A DNA stretch of 64,000 bases, taken from Certhia americana (taxonomy: Eukaryota > Chordata > Aves > Passeriformes > Certhiidae). The stretch spans positions 31,627,427 through 31,691,426 of the forward strand of contig CM031879.1 in NCBI GenBank assembly GCA_018697195.1, given 5' to 3'. A model generated the notes under the pieces. That model was not told where the DNA came from, made no database searches, and saw only the letters and a program-made list of their open reading frames with translations. Shown here piece by piece: positions 1-13,070 of the stretch (within the stretch, counting starts at the first letter, position 1; each line of letters opens with the position of its first letter). The position numbers and the translations under genes are program-made.

Positions 1-2298
1 AGAAACTAATTGCAGTTAGCTCACAGAAAGAAGTTCAAAATTAATATTTCATCTGGTTTTGTTGTAGCAGTGCTCAGAAAATCACTTACTGTGGGAAAGT
101 GGTACTTCTTTTTCTCTACTGTTCCCATAAGTAAAAAAAAAACCCTGAACAGATCATTCCTGTATTTTAAAACTAATTGCAGGGACTGAGAATGGACAGT
201 ATCAGCCTAAAATGGATTTTTCAGAAGTTTGTAAGTCTGTGAAACAATGGAGCTATGATGGAAAATGTTTATGAATCTCAACTGAAGTGGCCACTGCTAT
301 AACACTTTATAAGGCATTATACTTTGAAAGATCAAAGAGCAAAAAAGAGCTGAAAATATATTACTGTCTTGTAAAATGGGCTTATAAGTCTTAAACATGA
401 ACGCTTAATGTTGGTCTCTGGTAAAAGAAAGAAAGAAAAAAAAGGCAACACAGAAAATATAATTAAGATAATAAATGAAAGGCCTTTCTTTTAATCGTTT
501 CTATAAGTACCTTAAATATCTGCTGGAAATGATTATATCAGCAGAGGCTGGACTATATTAAAATAATGAAGAGTGAAGTTTTCACTGTGTTCCCATTTAA
601 TCATCACCTCACAACTCCACATTTTAATGTCTGACCTTAGGATATCCTCTTCCACTATCACATTAAGAATGTTGAAAGGAAACAGGAAGGGCCACAAGGG
701 CTGTAGTTTCCTTAGAAGAACCGTGGCTATCAGCCTAATGGATTCTGAGTTTCTCAGAAAAAGAGCAGTAGCAACTCAGCCCACAGTCAGAGTTATCAAA
801 TGTTCACACAATACAAGCCTTTCCACTAACTTAGAGAGTTGCCTTCAATGAGGGTACTACCTTTTCTTACATTACATTACTCAAAGGAACAAAATTCAGC
901 TGCAAGGTGGGACGCAGTCTAAAAAAAACCTGATCAAATGCAAAAGACATCACAACACAAAACAATAAGAAAGTAGGAAAGAAGACCTGACAGAACATCA
1001 AGAATTTTGTTTGGTACACTGTGTCTCCTCTGTAATTCATATCTTAGAATTATGTAAACTCTTGAAATCATTAGGAAAGTGTATGGCAGGTTTCTGGATG
1101 CCATTTTTGTAAGGAGAAGCTCAACATTGCTAACTCAAGTACAGATGAAAAGTCAGACACCAGCCTGCTCTTCTGTAAATTTTTAACATTTCAAGAGGCG
1201 CAGGGGAAAAAGAATTATAATGAATGAAAACAGAAGATGAGTTACTAATCATAGAATCCTTTCAGCAACCAGACTGACATTAAAACTGCATGTTCCTGTA
1301 GGGAGTGGACAGGGAGGTGGGAGGTCTGTCCATTGTATACATCACATAGGGCCAAATGACTGCAAAGTCTTGGATATTGTCTTCAAGCAGTTCCAAATGT
1401 GAGAACTGTGTTTGTTTCATGCAATCCTAAATGGATCCCACTTTCTAATATTACCTACAGGAAATCAATTTAACATGATTTTCTCAATGAGAAATAGGTG
1501 AAGATCCATCCTAGAAAAAAAATATTCAAGCAGTAATTTTGCTTTCAACAGCCTCTAAATTTGGCTGCTTATGGAAAGTGCAGGGAAAATGAACCTGGAT
1601 GCATCTAAGTTTTGCAAACAGGAGGAGCTACAGAGTGAACTACAGATCGCAGTTCTCAAGTCCTGTCATTTTTAAATGGATTTTTCTTTGGTAATATCAG
1701 GATGTTTCTACTGCATTCATGGAACTCCCTCTGGTGTATAACTTAATACATGAAATTTCTGCCTTTCTCTTTACCAAAAGCCTGTGTAGCCCAGTGCATG
1801 GAGAGTCTGTTTTCATAACAGTGTGGAAGATGTTTCTATTACAAATAGAAAGAATTACCCCTTGTAAGATCCTGGTCACAGTAGGGTTGGAAACTAGGGA
1901 AACACACATCTGTATGATGTGTGTCCATTAGTCCAAACAGCAAAGGTCACTTCAGGGTAGCTCTTTGGCCTCACCAGCAAAGATGTCAAGTATCCCTAGT
2001 TCCTCTTCTTTAAACAAGATCCTTCTCTGAAAGAGCTTACAAAATTTAGCCTTGAAACCAGGATATTAAGGAACTAACTGGCTTTTTACTCCTTATCTTT
2101 TCTTCACAAAATTCTTCTCTCTGTCCATCTTATACTCAGTTCCCTAAAAAAAAGGGGGAAACACCATAAAAATCTCAATCTTGTTCAGCCCCAATCATGA
2201 ATGACAAAAGTCATATGGAAGGAAAAGTGTGTTCAGGGTGAGGTTTGGAAAACCCATGGCCTTGCAATAAAAAGCTTTTTCGTGGTAGGGTAAAGATT
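1..2298. other. Unique non-coding sequence, no gene seen
   Basis: AT-rich, CpG-poor sequence. The longest reading frames are 70-92 codons, overlap on both strands and have no family resemblance, as expected of random frames. I see no repeat family, RNA gene or island here. Confidence 0.6.
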
Positions 2299-2436
2299 GG
2301 ATGGATGGATGGATGGATGGATGGATGGATGGATGGATGGATGATGGATGGATGTGGATGGATGGATGGATGGATGGATGGATGGATGGATGGATGGATG
2401 GATGGATGGATGGATGGATGGATGGATGGATGGATG
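2299..2436. repeat. (GGAT)n tetranucleotide microsatellite
   Basis: About 138 bp of GGAT units, with an interruption at roughly 2341-2356 where the phase changes (ATGATGGATGGATGT). The array is purine/T-rich on the plus strand. It creates a spurious reading frame with a repeated Met-Asp-Gly-Trp pattern, which should not be called a gene. Confidence 0.97.
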
Positions 2437-2479
2437 AACAGTTTGCTTTTGTTATTTCTTGATAAGCAGGTGACTCAAT

Positions 2480-2573
2480 ATGCAGCTGTTCATTTTCCTT
2501 TCTTTATTCTTTTCCCTTCTTCACATCCTTCTTTTCTCTCCTGCTTTTTTTTTTTTTTTTTTTTTTTTTTCCC
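2480..2573. repeat. Pyrimidine-rich tract ending in T26
   Basis: A C/T-rich stretch ends in an uninterrupted run of T from 2545 to 2570. It lies close to the GGAT array, so the two simple repeats make a 280-bp low-complexity patch. A poly-T run could be the tail of a minus-strand retroposed sequence, but no recognisable retroposon body lies to its right. Confidence 0.9.
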
Positions 2574-5500
2574 TGGGAATGTGTGATACTGATTTTATTA
2601 GGTGATTTTCTTCTTAGCTAGAAGATTGATCAAGCAAGGGATTCCTTTATTTGCCAGATACCAGTTTTTAGTGCTCCAGTCTGCATAACTTTCATGCTCA
2701 GTATGGCAAAGCTTCTCTAAAAAACGTCTGGAAACAAGTACCAGGCAGAAGGTCTCCTTTTGGGACTCTCTCCTTTGATACTACCTTTCACCAAGCCATT
2801 TTCTTTGCATACCATACAGAAGGAGGGTAGGAGGGGAAGTACAGGGTTATTTTAAAAGCATCCACTAATTAAAACTCAGAGTCCATTTTCTTCTGCTTAC
2901 TCTGGCATTTGACATAAATAAATAGCAGAGCAGCTACTGGATTGAAGTTTCCCTTCAGTTCACATGCCAACATGAAATATCAGAAAACTGATATAATTTA
3001 TACACTATATTATGTAAAAGAATGACCTCGTTTTCCCTCCTTCCATATTACATACTGCAGATGTCCATAACAAAGGATGTGTTGCAGGGACTGAAGGGTG
3101 TGTGAAGAAATTAGGTTTATTTTTATTTTGCTAATAAGCTTTTGGTATTAAAACAGCTTTTATCTCAGTAGTTTTAGCTGACATAAAGCTAGCCTCTTCA
3201 TCTCTCTGTTTGACCAAGGGTACCTCTAAGGAATGATTCATCTCCTCTACCTCAGTAATATTGCTTTCTGATGGGGCTTCCTTTAGTGGTGCCCTGTCTC
3301 TTGCCTTTGATCATAGATAGTCTGAACTTGGGCACCTAGTTTTCTTGATGGCTAAAGTGAAATGAGTCTTAATCCTCTGAGTCTTTCTCAGTTTCAATTC
3401 CTAAACCATAAAAACCCCTTCTTCCTACATAAATAGTCCATTATATGACAACATATACTGTGCACCCTCAAAGTCATTGGACTGAACTATGCCAGCTCAA
3501 AACTGATCTTCTCAGAGGACTTGAACTACAACCTGAGAACCACAGCCTCAAAAGAGATCTGGGTACCTGACTTCCACAGAGGATGACATCTGAGTTCTAC
3601 CACTCCGGGCAAATTAGAAGTTCTGTTTCTTAAGAGGCAACTGTTCTCAATTTTAAAAAAATCAAACCAAGGTTTTTTTGGGGTTTTTTGGGGGTGTTTT
3701 TGGTAGTGTCTGAAGCATATTATTTCACTCTAAATTTTCTCAAAAGGCCTATCCAATTTTGCTTGAAGTAGTTCAGTCCAACATTGGAAACATACATCCC
3801 AAAAAGGTGATGTTTTAACATAGTTCTAAGTACCTGAAAATTAGCTTTGAGGATGAAAGCATACATGTAACTTCATCTGGGGGAACCAGCATGGAGTCTT
3901 ATGGAAAAAGCAAACTGTATGATATTTTATGCTAGACTTTTAATGGCTCTGTATGCATTCCCAGTTGGCTGATATAAATGCAACACAAATACCATACACT
4001 TCACATTTAGCTGTTAGAGATGACCATGAAGGGAGAGCTCATTCATAATTTCAGTTTATTTTAGTACTTACTAAATTTGAAGTCATTCTCAATTCATTAA
4101 AAGGAAAATATTTGCTTTCAGATTTATGATCCCCATGCCCTTTCTCTCATTCACAGAAGGATTCACATTAAAATCAGGTGAACCCTGTTGTTACATGACT
4201 GACATTCTTTTAACAGGGTAGTAATGTTCTGGCGAGGCCAGCTGCTGAACATAATGGCAAAATTTGCAGACAGGGCACGAAGATAGCTCTGTTAAAGAGA
4301 GGTGATGTTGCCAAGAAAGGATGAGTGCCCAGAGTCTCAGCAGAGAATCTTTTAAATCCCATTCTAAACTCCACCCACTGTGTCCTTAGGTGATGACCTT
4401 GGCCCTGTCAATTTTTAAAATGTTATTTTTTATTTTGACCAGTTTCTTTTGGTAACATGGGATCCACCAATATATAATGATATTAATGGTGTTTTCACCA
4501 CTAATTCCGATTTTCCATGGGTTTTTTCCACAGATACCAAGTGTTTAGTTCCACTGAGTAAGCCCTGGTCCCTGCCTTGTGCTCCAACAGGCTGCTGCTA
4601 TATACAGATATTACGTATAGTAATGTATATATTTTACAGGAAGTAATTGCAGCAATAGCAGGACTCCAACAGCTCTTATGACAGACAGGACTGGAGCTGT
4701 GTGCAAGGGTAGGAAATCATTGCAAATATTTCCTACTCTAACCAACAAAACTCCATTCTGGCTCCTGTAAAATAATGCTCACCTTTTTGGAGGATTAGTT
4801 GGTGTCTCTCTGTTCATCACTGCAAATGTAACACACTATGTAAGTGTTATTATTGGGGGCTGACATCTGTGAACTACAGCATGTATTTTGAATTCTATTT
4901 TTAAACCAAGGAAAATCAAGTAAGCAAGAACTGACCATGTGTTAAAAACACTTGAAGACCTCTTTCTTGCAACTGTTTATCTAAATTTTAAAACCCTGTT
5001 TACATTGTAGTAACAGCTGTGTTTAAAGGGGACATGACAGAGCAGACTAATTTGTAAAGCTAAACTTGATTTTGAAGTTAAAAAAAGCTAATGTTTGAAA
5101 AAACACTTCAAAAGAAGACAAAAATGATTAAAATAGACATAACCATTTGTTTAAACCATGACTTTCTCAAGAAAAACCAGGCTAATGTAAACTGGCCTAT
5201 GCATAGTCCAAGCAGCTGTTCTGTGTAGCTGTTACACAAAACCCCCACTGTTGGAGGGAGGGGATAAAAATAAGACAAAACAGGTCATTCTCAAATGAAG
5301 GATCCAAACTAAAGGCTGGATTACAAGCCAAATACGCATACACTGGTGAGACTTGCCCCAACCTGTCAGAAGAAAGCAAGCCAACTTCTTCTTGACCTAC
5401 TTCCTTTAACTGTGTTTTAGCCATGTGTATCATGTTTAATGTGTTTGGGTTTGTCCACACCTTCAAGAAACCCAGAGCAAGCACTGGCTGAGTTTAAATC

Positions 5501-7710
5501 AAATTGCTCAATTTCCTACGGTAGGTAAAGAATTTCTTAGGAGGATATTTAGAAATAGAATTTCTTTAGAGGATAAAGTAGATAAAATGCTACTGACTTA
5601 ATAAATCTATATATGTCATGGGAACTACTAGGGAGAGATTTTCTGTCTAGTCTGGGCAGTGGGAAGCATTTTAATCCCCTGCATTGTAATCATGCTATTT
5701 CTAAGAAAAAAGTACTATATGAAGAGGAAGGTGTCACATGCCCAAGCACTAGTCATACACCATTAAATCTATCTTTAAAATCTCATTAGATTTTCATGAA
5801 GTGTTTTCTGTTTACTTGATTCATCCAAGGTTTTCTAAGCTGTATTATCTTCATAGAACACAGCTGAACTAAGTGAGTCAGTGTGGTAATGTGGTAGTGA
5901 GATGACTCAAAGGGATCCTAAGTCAACATCAGAGTCCTCTAAAAATCAGAAGTAAAAGCTGGAAACAGAGAACAAAGTGCACAAAGCAGAAAAAAGAGAG
6001 GGTTCATGCTAACCTGCTCCACTGAGGAGAGCAGGTCAATTTTCTTATGGATCCAAACATAGACAATAACAGCAATAATCCAGCTTGAACAGGATGGACA
6101 CAAACATGCAAGTACTCAGTCTCACTCTGCTCACCAAGTTTTGGTCTTGTTCATGGGTTTTTGTCAGGTCCCATTTAAGGGGAACTGATGTCTCCCAAAT
6201 GAGGCTCCCCTGTCATGGGTCTGGGACAGCATTTACTCTGGATAGCAGTTGGCAGATTCTGTGCGGACTTCTGACCTTCACATTTATCAAAGCCAGGAGA
6301 CAGGGAAGTACAAACATAGTGCAGGTAACCGTGTTCAAGGTGCTTGTGACAGGACAAGGAATGACATCCTTCACAGCCTCAGTGGTTGATGGTTGATGAT
6401 CAGTTCTTGCCACCACAGAACCCTCAGCAGACTCTGGTCTGTGCTCACCAGTGACCATAGATGTCTAAGATGCAACTGCCAGTTTGGCCCCCGTCCCTGG
6501 CAGCCTTTCTTACCAGGAGCTAGGTTATTGACTTGCTAGAGAGATTTGAAAATGGTTTTGAGAATTCAAACCCAAGTGCAATGGGAATGAGAAGGAAGTT
6601 CAGTTTTCATTCACTTCAGTTTCCAAATATGCTCATTTCTTGAGTTTTAATCTTAGTAACAAAGGAATCAACACTGAGATGTCAGTGCTTGCCTTAAAAT
6701 TCTTTCATTGGAGCTAGCTCTCTGCTCATGTTTCCAGCATTTTTAATGGTTCCTAGACCTTCTCTATCATGGCACTTCAGCTACACTGTGGGGCATTACT
6801 TTTCATCGTGAGCAGAATTTGCTGAAAGGAAACTTGGCTCCTCTGGTAATGCAGGTGTTAAATTCTCTGGCAGGAACAAAGGCATTCAAAAGGCATCATC
6901 TGGTAGTGTCCTCTAACCACTTGGACGAAAAACCAAGCCTGGCTGGCTGCTCCACTTTCCCATCTTTGGTGGTGCATGATGATTATAAGACACATTTTAG
7001 TTTTTTACCTATGAAAACCATGGCAAACTATGCCACTGTGATGTCTTGGAAAATGGCAACTGAAAGAGATTTGCATTGTCTAAGCAGTGCAGAGTAGCAC
7101 AGTGTAAACACAAAGCTTATATCTGCAGGCAGGTACAATTTTCTCATGACATCTTTCCACAATATTTAGCAGAACGAGGTCCCCTCCTCGGGGTATCTGG
7201 GAAATCCCACAGTGTAAATATTGCTAACAGGTTATGGGCACACGGAAATGAGAAACATTTTCCCCATCCACAGGGTCTGCTGTAGCTCAATGTAATCTGC
7301 TTCACAGGGAGACTGTGGCTATTTTTAAGGCAAAATGGTGTTTTTCTTGGTCTTGTGCTCCAGCTAAAGACAGTGTAATGGAAAGGTGACAGATTATATA
7401 CTCAGTTACTGGACACCCACTGCAAAGCTCACTGCAAGTTCAATCTTTGTATAGAATACCAAAGGAAATGTTTTCTAACATTTGTATTTATTTACTGTTG
7501 TATTTACTTACTGCTGGATCAAGAAAATAATTGTATTGTATTATTAACTAGTCCTCCGGATTCTCATTTTCTTTCCCACAGAATAAAAATGACACATTTC
7601 ATTTGAATGTTTTAAAGTTTACTTTAAATTTAAAATAATTTACAAAGAGGAATCTGCAGTTTGAGGATACCCTCAATATACTTGAGTGGACAAATACTGA
7701 AAGAATACTC
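2574..7710. other. Non-coding sequence with minor low-complexity tracts
   Basis: No exon, RNA gene or confident interspersed repeat is visible. At 3671-3712 there is a short G/T tract of T runs alternating with G runs. Reading frames reach only about 100 codons and are mutually overlapping. The rest looks like old unique DNA. Confidence 0.55.
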
Positions 7711-7725
7711 TATACATACATACAT

Positions 7726-7768
<43 letters not shown>
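7711..7768. repeat. (TACA)n-(CA)n-(TA)n compound microsatellite
   Basis: TACA units run into a pure CA array (about 7731-7762), followed by a short TA tail. This is a typical polymorphic vertebrate microsatellite. Another TA/TAAA-rich patch follows at 7891-7915. Confidence 0.97.
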
Positions 7769-7890
7769 ACCAAACACATAACTGATAATAACTCACTAAT
7801 TTCAGCATACTAAGGACAGTTTCATCTGTAGCAACAAATTGCCTTCCATCTGCACTAATAGATTGATATTTATGTCACTGGCTAAGCAAG

Positions 7891-7915
7891 TTTATATATA
7901 TAAATATATATATAA
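7891..7915. repeat. Short (TA)n-rich low-complexity patch
   Basis: Alternating T and A interrupted by single A insertions, about 25 bp. Confidence 0.8.
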
Positions 7916-8365
7916 AGTGTAACGTATTTTTCTTTGGGTTAACATGTATGAATACCTGGCTTGCATTCTTTCATTATTTCATTTCTAACATGAATTTTTA
8001 AAACTAAAAAGAGTCTTCTCAGCATGAGAAGTGATCTCATTTGACTTTAGAATTGACCCCAAATAGGAAATGGAGTACTTGTGGCCTGATACTTAACGCA
8101 GTGTGTCTCATTTTCCAGGTGCATACATCTGGTCTTTAATGGCCATTTTATCAGGACTGCATCATTTCATCTCAATCCTTTCACCACAAATATTTGATTG
8201 TAATAAGAACTGACTGTGGGATGTATCATCTATAGTATTGAATATATAGAACGGCTTGGGTTTAATATTTCTATGTTTCCATGTGCTATTATTAGGGGTG
8301 ACAATTCATGGCAAAACATTGCTGACAAGGTATTGTGCAATGAGATTTGCATGACTAAATATCAT

Positions 8366-8630
8366 GTGGGTAGTGCAGTGGTTAGGGTAGGAAACAGAGT
8401 CAGGATAGCCTGGCTCTGTTCCCACTTCACATACTGACTCACTTCATGACCCTGGGGCAAATCGCTTAGGCTGGAATTCACAAGGGGGCTGAGATGCTGC
8501 TCCCCGGGAAAGCCAAGCAGAGCTGGGTGCCTGACTCCTTTGTTATTTAGAAAACCTTATATCTCAGCTGCTTGGCATCTCAGTTTGCCCACATTAACAC
8601 AGAGACAAAGTTTATAAAGATATTTGGGTC
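8366..8630 (+). mobile_element. MIR-like (tRNA-derived CORE-SINE) remnant
   Basis: The left part has the tRNA-like head TAGTGCAGTGGTTAGGG, then a CCTGGCTCTGTTCCC block and GACCCTGGGGCAAATCGCTTAG. These follow the order of the MIR consensus (GTGGTTA..., CCTGG.TTC..., GACCTTGGGCAA..TTA). The tail motif TCTCAGTTTGCCCACATTAA appears about 100 bp later, after a segment that does not fit and may be an insertion. MIR-type elements are ancient in amniotes, so the high divergence is expected. Boundaries are approximate. Confidence 0.6.
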
Positions 8631-11009
8631 CTCTGGAAGAAATTGTTTATTAAGGAAATCATACTCACAGCATAAATATGTAGTCTTTACCAACACATCC
8701 TATTTGGTAGGTGAAAGCAGATAAGTCATTTCCTTTGGTCCTTGAGAAGAGCAATGTAGTTTTTTTCTCTTCTATTAAGACAATGAATCTAAAAGACTTA
8801 TAGATTATCAAACCCATGTTTCCAAATGTAATTTACCTACAAACCAGCAGCTACAGGGCTTTCACAACAGCACAAGTAGCAGCTCTTGGTCCTCTGGCAG
8901 CTTGTCCATGCAAGATCAAGGAAGCATGACTTTTCTACTGTGTCACTAGACTCAGAATAGGATCCAAAACTGTTCTTCCCCACTGATTCAAAACATGACC
9001 AAAAACTTACCCAGGCCCTCACATCCTCTATTCTCCTCCCTAGAACCCATGGGAACACCTAGGGGTACTCTTCCTGTTCACCCCAATCAGTCATTTTAGT
9101 ATGCATCTTTCCATCACCTCCCACTTTTCACCCTCTACTCTTATTGTCCTGCTGGGCTTTTATGTCCCACGAGGAATTTCAGCTGCTGGCACTGGCAGGG
9201 CCTCCACAGCAGCCACCAAGGCAACAAGGTATTGCTGATCTCCTTCTGATGCACAACAATCAGAGTGTGAATGCACTCATGTCAGACTGCATATTACAAA
9301 AATTGTGTCAACCTACACTGCTGGAGGGTGTCTGCAGACCTTGCTCCAAAGCAGCTTGCACATCACCAGGAAACCATGACGTGAGGAGGCCCCTGGTAAG
9401 CCACTGGGTTTGAGTGGGCACACTTCTACATAATTTTTTTCCCTTTTAGGAAGCAAACAAAATGTAATAATATGGGACATTTTTACGCACAGGGTGAATT
9501 TCAATCAATGTTTTTGAGGCACAAGTCTTCTGTGAAGGCAATGAGTTACTCCAGTTTACACCAACAAAGGAGTAAACAGACGAGCTGTGAGCTTGCCTAC
9601 CTACAGCATCTGGTGCATGTTTAGGTATAGAAGATGTCTCCTCCAGTCTCAAGCTGTGATTCTGGATCAAGACAGGTTTATTTTAAGTCTTCTGTCATAG
9701 CTGCCAGCCCTGTGCTGGTGTATGGGTACCATGGTGGGCCTAAGAGGGCACTGGACACCATGTTTGTGGCCGCAGCCAGTTGGTCCCTTTGTGATCCTGG
9801 AGTCTTGCCTAGCTCAGGAGCAAGGTAAAAAGGTGTTGAGTCCTGTTCACCAGTGGCTGGGATATTGAGTGCTTGTGCATACAAGGCATTGTTCAGCCTT
9901 GGGAGAGATGCAAAGAGAATGGAAAGGAAAACATTAAGGTAAACAGCAAATTAAAAAATCGAAACAAGGAAGTTTGGCTCAGCACTGAAAGCCCTCCACG
10001 TGAAGTCAGCCAGGAGTGCAGAAGGGGAGAGATAATGAGGTGCAGGAGGTGGAATTTGGCACTGAAATAACTTTTAGCTCACACAGAGTGAATTTCCTTT
10101 TATCACTAGTAGCCTGGGTCATGAAGACTCAGAGGAAACTATCCCATTCCAAATGTTTGATACTGAATATATTTGGCTGCCTGCTATTTCCACATGTGAG
10201 TGAATCCAGTTTGTTTATTTGTCTAACAACACAATTTGGCCCTGCTCTTCACTCTTACGCTGAAACCCGGAGGACAACCCAAGCACACCTTTCTGTCACC
10301 CCAGCTGCTGGCACATGCTGGAGCAGTTTAGAGGCTGCTGACATTTGTGCCAACACTTGGTATTTCCAAGGGACTGCTACTGCACCAGGATCATGGAGAT
10401 ACCAAACTGCTTTCAGGCTCACCCTTATCATGGCATTTGCACTGAGATGGCAGCAAGAAGCATCACTCTGCCTCCCGACACCACTCAGGGAACTCCTCCG
10501 CTCAGCCTCCCGCTGCCAGCTAGGTCTGTTTTAGTGCAAGTTGAGAGGAACAGAGCCATAAAAATTTGCCCTACATCAAAGATGATCTGGCCTCATCTCA
10601 AAGGTTATTTTTTATAATCTTTGCTTTCTCTGCTTACCCTGCCCATCAGCGTTACTAGGCTCATGAACTCATAACCAAAGAGAAGCAAGCTGAAGCGCAC
10701 TCTTCCCCCCCTCATTCGCATGCTGCCTGTATCAAACCCTGTCCAACAGCTCACTCCTTTGGCTTTGAAGAAGAACCAGATCAAGTAGTACGAGGGAGGC
10801 AACTGGGACGATAAATTATTAGCACTGCAGCTGTGAGGCAAAGAAACTGAGAAAATAGTTGTGAGTACAAAGAAAAGAAGGGGGTGACTGTGTGTATTCT
10901 ACAGATAAGATTAATCCAGAATGTTACAAATTCTACAAATCTCTTGATACAGTGAACTCATCTCCTCTGGCAAAGATTTGATGGAAAGGGAAACAATTCT
11001 TTCCACTGG

Positions 11010-11012
<3 letters not shown>
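8631..11012. other. Non-coding sequence, nothing recognised
   Basis: Reading frames up to 172 codons occur around 10.0-10.5 kb, but they overlap other frames, have no recognised domain and are not flanked by convincing splice sites. No repeat family was recognised. Confidence 0.5.
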
Positions 11013-11062
<50 letters not shown>

Positions 11063-11076
11063 GGTTTTTTTTTTTT
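11013..11076. repeat. (AT)22 array followed by T12
   Basis: A pure AT dinucleotide array spans 11013-11057 and is followed closely by a T12 run at 11065-11076. Long AT arrays are self-complementary and can extrude as cruciforms. Confidence 0.97.
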
Positions 11077-11597
11077 AATTTCATTTTATATACTTATATA
11101 TGTAAGTTTGCTGCTACTATATTTGCTTGCTTGCAGATCACATTTGGCTTGTCCAGAAATCATTTTTTTGGTGTCTACAAGTAAAAAAAAAAGTTTAAAA
11201 AATAAAAAGAGTTATCATGGTTTGTGTTTTTGGAGAACAGCATTAAGACAGCGTTTTTCTGACAAGGATAACAAGCAGCAAATAAAGAAATGGGGAAACC
11301 TTATTACACTCAAGACTTAGCAAAACCTCTAGTGTGCATGGGGAATTTGTGATGCTGTTGACAACTGTCACAAATGCTTTTCCCCAAAATTTTATTTTGT
11401 ATTTTATAGGCATCTGAGTTCGTGTATTTGTTTAAACCTGTTGCGTTAATTACAGCAAAGAGATTGGCTGCTTTTTAATACTGGTAATGTAGTTACAAGA
11501 CAAGTAGCTCGGCAGAGCTGGTTCTCTCCATACATTTTTTGTGTGTGTGTTAGTGTGCACTTATTCTGTTTCTCTTTATACAGAGACAATCCTTACG

Positions 11598-11705
11598 TTG
11601 CCCGGAGCAGCAGTGGATGTCCCGTCTCTGGAAGTGTTCAAAGCCGGTCTGGATGGAACTCTGAGCAACCTGGTGGGATTGGAACTTGATTATCTTTCAG
11701 GCCCC
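11598..11705 (+). mobile_element. CR1 LINE 3'-end fragment (plus)
   Basis: The stretch contains GTCTCTGGAAGTGTTCAA, then CTGGATGGAACTCTGAGCAA and GGATTGGAACTTGATTATCT, in the order of the avian CR1 3' region. It is diverged and lacks the terminal ATTCTATG-type octamers. It lies directly left of the 12-kb CpG island, and the first codons of a 230-codon reading frame there (11686-12378) lie inside this CR1 tail. Confidence 0.8.
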
Positions 11706-11829
11706 TAGCAAACCACAGCACCCCGTGACTCCGGAATTCTGTATCACAACCATGCCCTGTCTGTGCCCACACAAACACGCAGAATGTAATGCGGGCACGT
11801 ACATCCACATACCCCCACTCTCCGGAGCT

Positions 11830-12345
11830 GACGTTTGCTACCAAGCCATTCCCGCCTCGCTGCAATCTGCCTTAAACAAAACCTGGAACGAAGCGGGCAG
11901 GACCGGCAGCTTCCAGCCTGTGGTGGCGGGGGAATTTGAACCGCGGTTTGTACAGTGTGCCGGGCAGCACCGGCCGCCAGGGGGCCTCGGGCCGTGCGGC
12001 GGCGCGGGAGGGGCCGGCCCCGCCGGGCAGGCGCCGTGCCAGGCAGCGCCCTCAGCGCCTCGGACCCGCCGGCCCGAGCCGCCCGAACCCACAGCCCCCG
12101 CCGGCCCGAGCCGCCCGCCCGAACCCACAGCCCCCGCCGGCCCGAGCCGCCCGCCCGAACCCGCACGTTGTTCCCCAAGTGACCCCGGCTGCCGCTCCGG
12201 GAACTCGGCATCCAGCCCCGGTGTTGCGGTGCGGGCTGCGGGGGAGGCTCACCAGGAGCCTGAGTCCCGGCCCCCGGGACTCGAGCCGCGCTCCCCAACA
12301 CCCCATCCCCACCCCCGGCGGAGAGATCCGATTGCAGTCGGTCAG
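11830..12345. promoter_or_regulatory. Isolated CpG island
   Basis: About 500 bp of very GC-rich sequence with dense CpG, sharply different from the AT-rich flanks. It contains a tandem 36-bp GC-rich repeat. Open frames run on both strands (11686-12378 plus; 11744-12301 minus), but that is expected where stop codons are rare. On the minus strand, a CTGGTGAGC at about 12256-12264 could act as a splice donor. No TATA box or recognised exon was found. It may be a promoter or orphan island, or a GC-rich minisatellite region. Confidence 0.65.
12066..12162. repeat. 36-bp GC-rich minisatellite, about 2.7 copies
   Basis: Two identical 36-bp units occupy 12085-12120 and 12121-12156, each beginning GAACCCACAGCCCCCG. 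They are preceded by a partial unit from 12066 and followed by the start of a third at 12157. The period is a multiple of three, so it keeps any overlapping frame open; in one plus frame it reads as repeated Pro/Ala/Glu-rich dodecapeptides. I treat the coding reading as unproven. Confidence 0.95.
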
Positions 12346-12949
12346 AGTGAAAGACAGTGTTTCTCCCAGCTAAAATAAAGCACCGGCTACCCCCTCCTCA
12401 AGAAAATTATTTTTATTGAATCCTATTCCACATCAATATGAGGACACTGGCAGCACTGTGCAAAGAAGTTCCTCTGTGTCAGCCCGTCAAGTAGTCTAAA
12501 CAACTTCGCTAGAAGTTTTCCAGCCTTGCCCAGTCAATGACTACAGACCTATTTGGAAAGCAATCATTAGCAAGGGCAGCGCTGTAATCCTGCCTCTCTG
12601 CTCTTCTCTTCTCCAGAGCTCCGTTGGGGGACATGTACATGTTAGTGGCCTTGTGACATGCACTGCTGGGAGGTTAAGTGTGTGTTTAACATGTGGTTAT
12701 CACACCCGGAGAACCCACGACACAAGGCAAAGGATTGGGTTTTATGGCTTCAGTGTCACAGCTATGTCACAGTCACAGAAGATTTCTACAGCTCTTAAGG
12801 AATCACACTCAGTCGATTAATCAATATGAAGTTTATAAGTAAAGGGCATAATATTAATATGTAACTTATTTAATAAAATTCTTCCTGTATATCTTTTTCA
12901 TGGGAACCTTAGAACTTTGTTAGATTGCAAGTGAAGAATCACAATAGCA

Positions 12950-13070
12950 AAGACCTAGGCCTGTGTCTCAGTTTCCTTATTGATACACAGAGGATAAATC
13001 TACAAGACTTATCTTCCTAACAGATTTATGTGGAGACAAAATGTATAAATTTGGAAAATGCACTTGTATT
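12950..13070 (+). mobile_element. MIR-like SINE 3' remnant
   Basis: CCTGTGTCTCAGTTTCCTTA followed by TGATACACAGAGGATAAAT and then a segment ending near TTGGAAAATGCACT matches the order of the MIR 3' half (GTGCCTCAGTTTCCTCATCTGTAAA...GGATAA). It is heavily diverged, and the 5' half is not evident. Confidence 0.55.

Noticed and set aside
2245..2586. 113-codon plus frame with repeated Met-Asp-Gly-Trp
   Set aside because: It is a translation of the (GGAT)n array and the following poly-T; no coding evidence.
10016..10534. 172-codon plus frame
   Set aside because: No family resemblance, no island or promoter, no convincing splice or poly(A) context; length is within reach of chance for this window.
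11686..12378. 230-codon plus frame across the 12-kb CpG island
   Set aside because: Its ATG lies inside a CR1 tail, an opposing 185-codon frame overlaps it, and GC-rich sequence lacks stops by chance. The repeated Pro/Ala/Glu segment comes from the minisatellite.
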